Of a DNA stretch of 6,896 bases, positions 1 to 6,411 are shown one piece after another; position 1 is the first letter of the stretch; each line of letters starts with the position of its first letter. This stretch comes from an uncultured Prevotellaceae bacterium (GTDB lineage: Bacteria; Bacteroidota; Bacteroidia; Bacteroidales; Bacteroidaceae). A program made the translations under genes and the position numbers. The notes under the pieces were generated by a model. It was not told where the DNA came from. It saw only the letters and a list, made by a program, of their open reading frames with translations, and ran no database searches. The DNA lies in NCBI GenBank assembly GCA_902477365.1, contig CABSGW010000140.1, positions 1 through 6,896 on the forward strand. Reading direction: 5' to 3'.

Positions 1-1138
1 CAAGGGAGTCAAAATGGAATTGGAGAAGAAAGGCTTAGTGAACAGAGCTGGAGAATATTTAAGGGCATCGGGTCGGTTAGCGTATCTATTATATAAAGAG
101 GAGATAGAGCGGGCCATGAAAACATCCGGGTGTAGCGGTATCCAACTACTCGGTTTACAGGATTTTCCCGGACAAGGAACAGCACTGGTGGGATTGCTCG
201 ATGCATTTTGGGAGAGCAAGGGAATAGCTGAGTCTTCCGAATTTAGGATGTGTTGTGCACCGGTTGCTCCTTTAGCTTATTTTCCTAAGGCTGTTTATAC
301 GACTGCAGAAACATTCAGAGCGGGAGTAAAGGTGGCTAACTATTCCAATAAAATGTTGGAGGGGCACTCACTTGTTTGGCGGTTGGACTATGAAAACGGT
401 GATTTGATAAAAACCGGAACATTGACACTGAAGGATGTCCCGGTTGGAATGAGCCCTGTTCTGGATTCAATATGTGTCCCGTTGGATGTGGTGGATAAGG
501 CATCGGCTTTGAAGTTGACGGTAGAGATAACAGGAACTTCTTATTTGAATTCCTGGAACTTGTGGGTGTATCCATCTACTGTAAATTTACAACAAGGGAG
601 TGTGGTGGTTACTACCCAATGGGATGAGGCTTTGTGGGCACTCGAGGCCGGAAAAGATGTGTTGCTGAATCCGCCGTATCGGTTATGTGCGGGCGTTGAA
701 GGTAAATTTGTTCCGGTATTCTGGAGTCCGGTACATTTTCCCCACCAAGCCGGAACGATGGGGTTACTGATAGATCCCAAGCACCCGTTATGGAAAAATT
801 TCCCCACATCGTATCATACCGACTGGCAATGGTGGTCGTTAACCACACAGTCGCGTGCGTGGGTTGTAGACCGTTTACAGGATATGGTTACCCCTTTGGT
901 TGAGTGTGTGGACAATTTTGCGAACAACCGTCGTTTGGCTACGTTGTTGGAAACCAGGGTGGGTAATGGCCGACTGGTTTTGTGCAGTATGGATTTGCAG
1001 GACCGACAACATTTTCCGGAAAAAAAACAATTGCTGTATAGCTTGTTGCGTTATATGCAGTCTACGGCATTTTCTCCTCGGAAAAAGGCATCTTTTGAAC
1101 AGTTGAAGAGATTTTTAGCATTGCCCGAAGCGAAATAA
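1..1138 (+). CDS. Glycoside hydrolase family 2-like protein, C-terminal part (5' truncated by window edge)
   Basis: The reading frame (codons from base 2) is open to the left edge, so the ATG at 14 is an internal methionine and the gene starts outside the window. 378 residues are visible, ending at TAA 1136-1138. The first part (bases about 60-225), with motifs LYKEEIERA, IQLLGLQDF and GQGTALVGLLDAFW, resembles the end of the catalytic barrel in large Bacteroidales proteins annotated as family 2 glycosidases or sugar-binding-domain proteins. Next come a probable beta-sandwich segment ending in NSWNLWVYP (about 275-575) and a C-terminal region (about 590-1080) with alternating hydrophobic strands (GKDVLL, GRLVLCSMDL) that may be a Rossmann-like, glutamine-amidotransferase-like domain; that last assignment is inference. 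The N-terminal sugar-binding domain, any signal peptide and the usual catalytic acid region would lie upstream, so substrate and activity cannot be judged. It converges on the trp operon and has no evident functional tie to it. Family call fairly sure, function unknown. Confidence 0.7.
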   Translation, partial: KGVKMELEKKGLVNRAGEYLRASGRLAYLLYKEEIERAMKTSGCSGIQLLGLQDFPGQGTALVGLLDAFWESKGIAESSEFRMCCAPVAPLAYFPKAVYTTAETFRAGVKVANYSNKMLEGHSLVWRLDYENGDLIKTGTLTLKDVPVGMSPVLDSICVPLDVVDKASALKLTVEITGTSYLNSWNLWVYPSTVNLQQGSVVVTTQWDEALWALEAGKDVLLNPPYRLCAGVEGKFVPVFWSPVHFPHQAGTMGLLIDPKHPLWKNFPTSYHTDWQWWSLTTQSRAWVVDRLQDMVTPLVECVDNFANNRRLATLLETRVGNGRLVLCSMDLQDRQHFPEKKQLLYSLLRYMQSTAFSPRKKASFEQLKRFLALPEAK

Positions 1139-1160
1139 TATCGGTTCATTTGATTGGTGG

Positions 1161-1242
1161 CAAGAAAGAAGCCCTTCTCTTTGTAACGTCCCCGCGGTGT
1201 ATTTTGAAACAGCCCATAGGAACGTTGCGAAGAGAAGGGCTT
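1161..1242 (-). terminator. Long hairpin between convergent genes; probable trp operon terminator
   Basis: Bases 1169-1181 and 1230-1242 form a perfect 13-bp inverted repeat (AAGCCCTTCTCTT / AAGAGAAGGGCTT). Pairing continues inward to 1189/1222, giving about 21 bp around a loop of about 32 bases. The hairpin begins five bases after the trpA stop codon. Read on the - strand, the stem is followed by a T-rich stretch (CTTTCTTG, with two more T closing the stem), as expected of an intrinsic terminator for trpA. Read on the + strand there is no clear T tract, but the two inner imperfect pairs become G-U wobbles, so the RNA of the glycosidase-like gene would fold slightly better. It may therefore serve both converging genes. 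The assignment rests on structure and position only. Confidence 0.7.
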
Positions 1243-1247
1243 GCCGT

Positions 1248-2021
1248 TTATTGAGCCAATGCTTGCAACAATTTGTCAACGGCAGTTTCCGGTTGTTCAC
1301 TTTCAGCCAGCAGTGATACAAACTTGCTGCCTACAATCACACCAGAGGCGTATTGGTCGGCAGCTTCCCGTGTTACACGGTTCGATATGCCAAAACCAAC
1401 GAGCAGCGGATTACGTAGCTGCATCGCGGCCAACCGCTCAAAATAGCGTTGTCTGGTTTGATCAAAGGAGTCCTGTGTACCGGTGATCGAAGCAGACGAG
1501 ACGACATAGATAAAACCGTCGGAAACATGGTCGATGCGGCGGATACGTGCCTCGCCCGTTTCAGGTGTGACAAGGAAAATAGCTTTCAGTCCATATTTTT
1601 CAACAATGGGGCGATAATGGCGTTCGTACTCGTCAAACGGAAGATCGGGAATGATCATGCCGTCAATGCCACATTCGCAACAGGATTGGCAAAACGGTTC
1701 GAAGCCATATTGTAAAATGGGGTTGAGGTAGCCCATGAAAACAAGGGGGATGGTGATGTCACGACGGATGTCGGCTAACTGTCCGAAGAGTTTGCGCAGT
1801 GTCATGCCGTTGTTTAATGCTTGGTTGGCTGCTTGCTGGATGACAGGGCCGTCAGCTAACGGATCGCTGAAGGGGATGCCGATCTCGACCATTTGGATAC
1901 CTTTTTTCTGAAGTGCGCGGATAACGTTGGCTGTACCGTCCAACGTGGGCGATCCGGCACAAAAATAAACAGAAAGGATATGGGCAGGGTGCTGGTTAAA
2001 AAGTTGATTGATGCGGTTCAT
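1248..2021 (-). CDS. trpA: Tryptophan synthase alpha chain
   Basis: TrpA (257 aa, normal length) cleaves indole-3-glycerol phosphate to indole and glyceraldehyde 3-phosphate in the cytoplasm and passes indole to TrpB in the alpha2-beta2 complex. The sequence is a complete TIM barrel. The catalytic pair is visible as E46 in VEIGIPFSDP and D57 in LADGPVIQ, with the same 11-residue spacing as E49/D60 of the enterobacterial enzyme. IIPDLPFDEY (123-132), the mobile loop SSASITGTQ (175-183) and the phosphate-binding GFGIS (209-213) and GSKFV (231-235) are all present. The ATG at 2019-2021 overlaps the trpF stop in an ATGA, which suggests translational coupling and supports this start. It is the last gene of the operon and is followed at once by the hairpin at 1169-1242. 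Unlike the common arrangement, it is not next to trpB, which lies at the other end of the cluster. Identification is very secure. Confidence 0.97.
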   Translation of the reverse strand: MNRINQLFNQHPAHILSVYFCAGSPTLDGTANVIRALQKKGIQMVEIGIPFSDPLADGPVIQQAANQALNNGMTLRKLFGQLADIRRDITIPLVFMGYLNPILQYGFEPFCQSCCECGIDGMIIPDLPFDEYERHYRPIVEKYGLKAIFLVTPETGEARIRRIDHVSDGFIYVVSSASITGTQDSFDQTRQRYFERLAAMQLRNPLLVGFGISNRVTREAADQYASGVIVGSKFVSLLAESEQPETAVDKLLQALAQ

Positions 2022-2632
2022 AAATGCATGTGTTTAAGTTGATGAATAAATGATTCGATGGCTGGAGCGTCTTTTTGCGCCGGTGCGGTTTCGAAACCGC
2101 TGTTCAGGTCCAGGCCCGCACACCGGGGATGATGCCATGTCCGAAGTTTCTCGATGCAGTCTGGGGCTAATCCTCCGCTAAGCAGAAAAGGTGTTTCTCC
2201 TGTGTAGGACGTTAGTGCATTCCAGTTAAAGGTGCGGCCACTACCTCCATAGCTGGGGCATGGGGTGTCAAATAACAAGTAATCGTACAGATGACCGTGT
2301 TCCTGTTCCTCTTGGTAGGATGAAGGGCTGGCTGGCAGGGAACGGATGATGTTCAGTCCGTTTTGTCGCAGACGGGTGCAAAGCTGAACGGTAATCTTGC
2401 CGTGTAATTGTACGGCATGTAGCCCGTATGAGTCGGAACGGTGCATGACCGTATCATAGTCGGGCGTAACAAATACGCCGATTCGCTGGCCGGTGGTAGG
2501 CAGATATGAGGGCTTTTCAGTGATATACCGGGGCGAGTGTTCGTAAAAGATGAATCCGAACCACTGCACGCCTGTTTTTTCTACTGCGCGGATGTTTTGT
2601 CCGTCGCGCAACCCGCAAACTTTGATGATCAT
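2018..2632 (-). CDS. trpF: Phosphoribosylanthranilate isomerase
   Basis: TrpF (204 aa) catalyses the Amadori rearrangement of N-(5-phosphoribosyl)anthranilate to 1-(o-carboxyphenylamino)-1-deoxyribulose 5-phosphate, the substrate of TrpC. It is a single-domain TIM barrel. The expected catalytic residues are C6 (IKVCGLRD, general base) and D122 (LLFDTP, general acid). QLHG (75-78), GGSGRTFNW (129-137), LSGGL (151-155) and GLDLNSGFE (173-181) are further family motifs. The phosphate-loop motif usually written PGxKD reads PAQKD here (185-188), a mild variation. The gene stands alone, not fused to trpC as in enterobacteria. It overlaps trpC upstream and trpA downstream by ATGA (2629-2632 and 2018-2021), so its translation is probably coupled on both sides. 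No Shine-Dalgarno sequence precedes the start, as is usual in Bacteroidota. Identification is very secure. Confidence 0.96.
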   Translation of the reverse strand: MIIKVCGLRDGQNIRAVEKTGVQWFGFIFYEHSPRYITEKPSYLPTTGQRIGVFVTPDYDTVMHRSDSYGLHAVQLHGKITVQLCTRLRQNGLNIIRSLPASPSSYQEEQEHGHLYDYLLFDTPCPSYGGSGRTFNWNALTSYTGETPFLLSGGLAPDCIEKLRTWHHPRCAGLDLNSGFETAPAQKDAPAIESFIHQLKHMHL

Positions 2633-3414
2633 AGGAGGGATAGGTTTGTGAAAGTGGCTAGCGCCGCTCCCGGTTGTTCACATTTCATGAATGCCTCCCC
2701 AATGAGGAATCCTTGGTATCCGGCTTGCCGCAATTCGTTGATGGCCGCTGGCGATGACAGTCCGCTTTCGGACAGATGGACGGTTTGGGGAGGGAGTGAT
2801 TCGGCCAGTAAGAGAGAGCGTTTCGTATCTGTGTGAAAGGTTGATAAGTCGCGGTTGTTTACACCCACCATGCTCACCTCCGGACAGTAAGCGTCCAGTT
2901 CACCGGCTTGATGAATTTCAAGCAACACTTCCAGGCCGATGGACTTGGCTTCGGCGGCCAGCGACCGGCATAGCGAGGCCGGTAGTGCGGCGGCTATAAG
3001 CAGTATGGCGTCGGCACCGGCAGCCCGGGCCTCATATAATTGGTAAGCATCTACCACAAATTCTTTGCGCAGGATGGGCAGGGCGGAGCATTGGCGCGCC
3101 GTTTTCAGGTCGGCCAGACTTCCTCCGAAAAAGTGACAGTCGGTCAGGATGGAGAGGGCGGCTGCTCCGTGTCGTTCGTAGTCGGGAATAACGTGTTCGA
3201 TGCGTGCCGTCTGGTTGATCCACCCTTTGGATGGTGAGCGGCGTTTGAACTCGGCCAGTATACCCGTGCCGGAAGCGGCCAGGGCTTGACTGAGACTGCG
3301 GGTTGGAGGTACAGTTTCCAATGTTTTTTCAATTGTATGCAAAGGGTGTTCTTTTTTGCGTCGCTCAACCTCCTGGCGTTTATGGGACAGAATGTCTGAA
3401 AGAATGGTTTTCAT
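2629..3414 (-). CDS. trpC: Indole-3-glycerol phosphate synthase
   Basis: TrpC (261 aa) closes the pyrrole ring of carboxyphenylamino-deoxyribulose phosphate, with loss of CO2 and water, to give indole-3-glycerol phosphate. Key residues of the TIM-barrel active site are visible: E55 and K57 in AEFKRRSPSKG (54-64), TDCHFFGGS (91-99), K117 in LRKEFVVDAYQ (115-125), E166 in LLEIH, GVNNRDL (184-190), E216 in LSESG, and GEAFM (239-243). The start is set at ATG 3412-3414 (MKTILSDILSHKRQEV), because this gives the normal family N-terminus. A longer frame back to a TTG at 3504 would add 30 residues unlike the family and lie mainly inside trpD. The gene begins 8 bases after the trpD stop and its TGA overlaps the trpF start by 4 bases. 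It is monofunctional. Identification is very secure and the start is confident. Confidence 0.96.
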   Translation of the reverse strand: MKTILSDILSHKRQEVERRKKEHPLHTIEKTLETVPPTRSLSQALAASGTGILAEFKRRSPSKGWINQTARIEHVIPDYERHGAAALSILTDCHFFGGSLADLKTARQCSALPILRKEFVVDAYQLYEARAAGADAILLIAAALPASLCRSLAAEAKSIGLEVLLEIHQAGELDAYCPEVSMVGVNNRDLSTFHTDTKRSLLLAESLPPQTVHLSESGLSSPAAINELRQAGYQGFLIGEAFMKCEQPGAALATFTNLSLL

Positions 3415-3422
3415 AAGAAATG

Positions 3423-4418
3423 TCAGCTGTTTAGTTTGAGAAAAGTATGGAATGTCTGTAAGGCACGTCCGCTTAGCAAGGAATTTCGGGCCTCTTCTAC
3501 ACAAGCGTCAATGGGAAGTTCCGGGCGGATGGAACGTATAGCGAACGAAGCGTTGATCAATACACTGTCTCGTTGGGCTTCGGTACCCAGGCCTTGCAAA
3601 ACGTTGTAGAAAATGGCTGCCGCTTCTTTGGGGCTGTTACCGCCTGACAATGCTTCGCGTGTAGCCAGGTGGAAACCCAGTTCGTTCGGGGTGTAGATGG
3701 TTTCATAGTGGTTGGTCATTACCTTGAAGTCGGCTGTCAGCGAGATCTCGTCATAACCGTCCAGGTTGTTGACAATGGCAAAACCCATGCCCAGTTGTTG
3801 GAGCGTTTGGGTGTAAAGACGCATTTGAGTGAGATCGGCAACACCCAGTAATTGGTAGGCTGGCTTACAGGGATTAACCAAAGGGCCGAGCAGATTGAAA
3901 AACGTGCGTACACCCAGGGCGCGCCTGATAGGACCTACACCGGCCAGAGCCGGATGGAAAAGAGGCGCGTGCAGGTAGGCCATGTTACATTGTTCAATGG
4001 AACGTTTCAATCGACTTTCCTGATTGGTGAAAAGTACGCCGTGCTGTTCCAATACGGTGCTGGCTCCGCTAACGGATGAAGCTCCGTAATTGCCGTGTTT
4101 GGCTACCGGATAACCGGCGCCGGCCACTACAAAACAGGCACAGGTGGAAATGTTGAAGGTGTTTTTTCCGTCTCCTCCCGTCCCCACGATGTCGATAGGG
4201 CGGTAAGCAGACAAGTCAATGGGATGTGCACTGTTTAGCAATGCGCGGCGAAAGCCGAGCAGTTCTTCGGTACGTATGCCCCGCATACGGAAAACGGTGA
4301 GCAGGGCGGTTAACTGTGTTTCGTTGAACTGTCCTTGGGTGATTTGTGTGAGTAACGTGCAAGCTTCTGCTTCGGAAAGGGTTTCGTGGCGGAATAGCCG
4401 TTCGAGTATGGTTTTCAT
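3423..4418 (-). CDS. trpD: Anthranilate phosphoribosyltransferase
   Basis: TrpD (331 aa, normal length) transfers the phosphoribosyl group of PRPP to anthranilate, the second step of the pathway. The helical N-terminal domain is followed by the alpha/beta domain with the PRPP-binding glycine loop GTGGDGKNTFNIST (79-92), KHGNYGASSVSGAS (107-120), the anthranilate-site segment RRALGVRTFFNLLGPLVNP (165-183), and DGYDEIS (220-226), whose D223/E224 match the second magnesium site. The start ATG 4416-4418 lies one base beyond the trpG stop, so ribosomes probably reinitiate from trpG. The gene is not fused to trpG, in contrast to enterobacterial TrpD. Its first 11 bases are identical to those of trpC (ATGAAAACCAT). 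Identification is very secure. Confidence 0.97.
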   Translation of the reverse strand: MKTILERLFRHETLSEAEACTLLTQITQGQFNETQLTALLTVFRMRGIRTEELLGFRRALLNSAHPIDLSAYRPIDIVGTGGDGKNTFNISTCACFVVAGAGYPVAKHGNYGASSVSGASTVLEQHGVLFTNQESRLKRSIEQCNMAYLHAPLFHPALAGVGPIRRALGVRTFFNLLGPLVNPCKPAYQLLGVADLTQMRLYTQTLQQLGMGFAIVNNLDGYDEISLTADFKVMTNHYETIYTPNELGFHLATREALSGGNSPKEAAAIFYNVLQGLGTEAQRDSVLINASFAIRSIRPELPIDACVEEARNSLLSGRALQTFHTFLKLNS

Positions 4419-4419
4419 G

Positions 4420-4989
4420 TTAATGGGCGATAAAGTGGTGGATAATTTGGCGTCCGCTGGGTGTCAGTATGGATTCGGGATGGAATTGGATGCCGTGTAC
4501 ATCGTAGTGACGATGGCGCAACGCCATGATGTGCCCCTCGTCACTGAGGGCGGTTATTTGCAGCGATTGGGGTAGGCTGTCGGCTTCTACCACCCACGAA
4601 TGGTAACGTCCTACGGGAAATGTGTGGGGAAGACCCTGGAACAGGTAGTCGGGTACATCGGTAAGGTGAACCGGCGATTGGATGCCGTGAAAAACAGCTG
4701 TCAGATTCACAAGCCGACCACCAAATACTTCTCCGATGGCTTGTTCGCCCAGACATACGCCCAGGATTGGTTTGTATGGGGCATAGGTCTGAATGACTTC
4801 TTTGAGTAATCCAGCTTCATCGGGAATGCCCGGGCCGGGAGATAGGATGATTTTATCGAACAGCTGCAAATCGGATAGTTTGAACCGGTCATTGCGCAGT
4901 ACGGTTACTCGTGCTCCCTCTTCGCAAACAAGCTGGTGCAGATTGTAAGTGAAGGAGTCGTAATTGTCAATGAGTGCAACGGTAGTCAT
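4420..4989 (-). CDS. trpG: Anthranilate synthase component II, glutamine amidotransferase
   Basis: TrpG (189 aa) hydrolyses glutamine and channels ammonia to TrpE for anthranilate synthesis; in some bacteria the same subunit also serves para-aminobenzoate synthase. This is a class I amidotransferase domain: IDNYDSFTYNL (7-17), the oxyanion-region motif SPGPGIPDEAG (50-60), the nucleophile C79 in GVCLGEQAIG (77-86), RYHSWVV (128-134), and the triad partners H170 and E172 in IQFHPES. The nucleophile loop reads CLGEQ where most homologues have CLGHQ. The start is ATG 4987-4989 (MTTVALIDNY); a TTG two codons upstream, at 4995, is less likely. It lies 12 bases after the trpE stop and one base before trpD. 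The next gene being trpD and the upstream one trpE makes the trp role clear over a pabA role. Identification is very secure. Confidence 0.96.
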   Translation of the reverse strand: MTTVALIDNYDSFTYNLHQLVCEEGARVTVLRNDRFKLSDLQLFDKIILSPGPGIPDEAGLLKEVIQTYAPYKPILGVCLGEQAIGEVFGGRLVNLTAVFHGIQSPVHLTDVPDYLFQGLPHTFPVGRYHSWVVEADSLPQSLQITALSDEGHIMALRHRHYDVHGIQFHPESILTPSGRQIIHHFIAH

Positions 4990-5001
4990 AAGCAATCGTA
5001 A

Positions 5002-6411
5002 TTAATGGTTGATGGATTCGGCTAAAGAGATGGCTTTGCGCAATGCTCCCAGCTTGTTATTAACTTCCTGCAATTCGTATGCTTCATCGCTGGCGGCGAC
5101 AATGCCTCCGCCGGCCTGGAACCATAGCTCCCCGTTCCGGCTGACGAAGGTACGGATGGTAATGGCCTGGTTCAGTGTACCGTTTAGTCCTATAAATCCG
5201 ATACATCCTCCGTATACACCCCGGTTGTGAGGTTCGTACTGGCTGATAAGCTCCAATGCTTTTACTTTAGGAGCGCCGCTCAACGTTCCGGCCGGAAATG
5301 TGTCAGCCAAAAGCTGGATGGGATTGGTACCGGGGTGTGGTGTGCCACTTACGCGACTGACTAAATGAATGACATGGCTGTAGAACTGCGGTTCTTTATA
5401 AAAGTCTACTTGTACGTTGGTACAATTCCGGCTCAGGTCGTTACGGGCCAGGTCCACCAACATTACATGTTCGGCATTTTCCTTGGGATTGGCCAGTAAC
5501 GCGGCTGCCAGGTGTTGGTCTGCCTCTTTGTCTCCATCTCTCCGTGTGGTTCCGGCAATGGGGTCAATGGTTGCTTGGTTGCCGGCAATACGGCAGTGAG
5601 TTTCGGGAGAAGAACCGAAAATGCGGAATCCGCCGAAATCAAAATAGAAGAGATACGGAGAGGGGTTGATACGCCGCAATGCCCTGTAAAGTTGAAAATC
5701 ATCTCCGGTGTAACGCTGAACGAAACGACGTGAAAGTACAATTTGGAACACATCGCCGCGCAGGCAATGTGCAATGCCACGGCGGATGTTCATCTTATGC
5801 TCTTCATCGGTCAGTGTGGATGTCGTTTCTCCCACAGCGTGGAAATCGTAGGTTGTGTAGTTGCGGTTCATGACAGCCTGCTCTATCTGATCTAAATGGC
5901 TGGGTTCGTCTTCTGTTTGTAGTTCAAGGAGAAGCATTTCATCTTTAAAATCGTTGAATACAATCAGGTATTTGTACAGAATATAATGGATGTCCGGTGC
6001 ATCATTATGGGGGTCACTGCTGTCTTTGATCGCAATGTTTTCAAAATAGCGTACCGCATTGAAACTGGTGTATCCGTAGAGCCCGCAGTAGTGACTGTAT
6101 TCCCCACTTACATGAAACGTTTGCAGGAAATGCTGGATGGCTTGTGGTACGGTGTTTTCGGTAGCTGAGACGGGGTGTTTCAGCGTGGAATGGTCCGGAT
6201 AGGTGGTAGTTGCAATTCCGTGTGTGATACTGATGGAAGCAATTGGATTGAGTGCGATGAACGAACGGTTGTTCTCGGAGCTGTGGTAGTCGGAACTCTC
6301 CATAAGGGCACTTTGCGGAAACAGGTCGCGAACCTTCAGGTAAGTAGCTACCGGTGTGTTCAGGTCTCCTTGTAAAACACGGTGTCGGATGGTATAACGA
6401 AAAGTCTTCAT
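5002..6411 (-). CDS. trpE: Anthranilate synthase component I
   Basis: TrpE (469 aa) aminates chorismate and eliminates pyruvate to form anthranilate, working with TrpG; it is the committed and normally feedback-controlled step. The N-terminal domain contains LMESSD (36-41), the counterpart of the LLES tryptophan-binding motif, so inhibition by tryptophan is likely. The chorismate-binding domain shows QIVLSRRF (223-230), GSSPETHCRI (266-275), PIAGTTRR (284-291), ENAEHVMLVDLARNDLSR (311-328), HVIHLVSRVSG (346-356), the catalytic-region motif FPAGTLSGAPK (372-382), RGVYGGCIGF (397-406) and AGGGIVAASD (433-442). Context (adjacent trpG and trpD) and LMESSD favour TrpE over the related PabB. The start ATG 6409-6411 overlaps the trpB stop in ATGA, indicating coupling. 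The coding region is intact with no frameshift. Identification is very secure. Confidence 0.97.
   Translation of the reverse strand: MKTFRYTIRHRVLQGDLNTPVATYLKVRDLFPQSALMESSDYHSSENNRSFIALNPIASISITHGIATTTYPDHSTLKHPVSATENTVPQAIQHFLQTFHVSGEYSHYCGLYGYTSFNAVRYFENIAIKDSSDPHNDAPDIHYILYKYLIVFNDFKDEMLLLELQTEDEPSHLDQIEQAVMNRNYTTYDFHAVGETTSTLTDEEHKMNIRRGIAHCLRGDVFQIVLSRRFVQRYTGDDFQLYRALRRINPSPYLFYFDFGGFRIFGSSPETHCRIAGNQATIDPIAGTTRRDGDKEADQHLAAALLANPKENAEHVMLVDLARNDLSRNCTNVQVDFYKEPQFYSHVIHLVSRVSGTPHPGTNPIQLLADTFPAGTLSGAPKVKALELISQYEPHNRGVYGGCIGFIGLNGTLNQAITIRTFVSRNGELWFQAGGGIVAASDEAYELQEVNNKLGALRKAISLAESINH

Noticed and set aside
336..848. Three open frames of 78-88 codons on the - strand inside the glycosidase-like gene.
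   Set aside because: They lie wholly antisense to a clear coding region, overlap each other in different frames, and their proteins resemble nothing known.
2072..2084. TrpF phosphate-loop motif PAQKD instead of PGxKD, considered as a possible inactivating change.
   Set aside because: The catalytic Cys and Asp and all other motifs are intact, and I recall related Bacteroidales enzymes varying here, so it is likely a harmless lineage difference.
2633..2640. A Shine-Dalgarno-like AGGAGGGA on the + strand next to the trpF start.
   Set aside because: It is on the opposite strand from trpF and is not followed by a believable + strand gene; it lies within the last codons of trpC.
3415..3504. A possible longer TrpC starting at TTG 3504.
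   Set aside because: The extra 30 residues do not match the family and come mainly from the trpD 3' end in another frame; the ATG at 3414 gives a normal N-terminus.
4219..4575. A 118-codon open frame on the + strand, opposite the trpD and trpG coding regions.
   Set aside because: It is antisense to two intact, well-recognised genes across their junction, and its predicted protein has no recognisable domain. It is a by-product of codon use on the other strand.
4990..4995. A possible TrpG start at TTG 4995, adding two residues.
   Set aside because: The ATG at 4989 is a stronger start codon and leads directly into the conserved N-terminal strand VALIDNYDSF.
5463..5780. A 105-codon open frame on the - strand inside trpE, in another frame.
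   Set aside because: It is nested in the conserved chorismate-binding part of trpE and has no recognisable domain.
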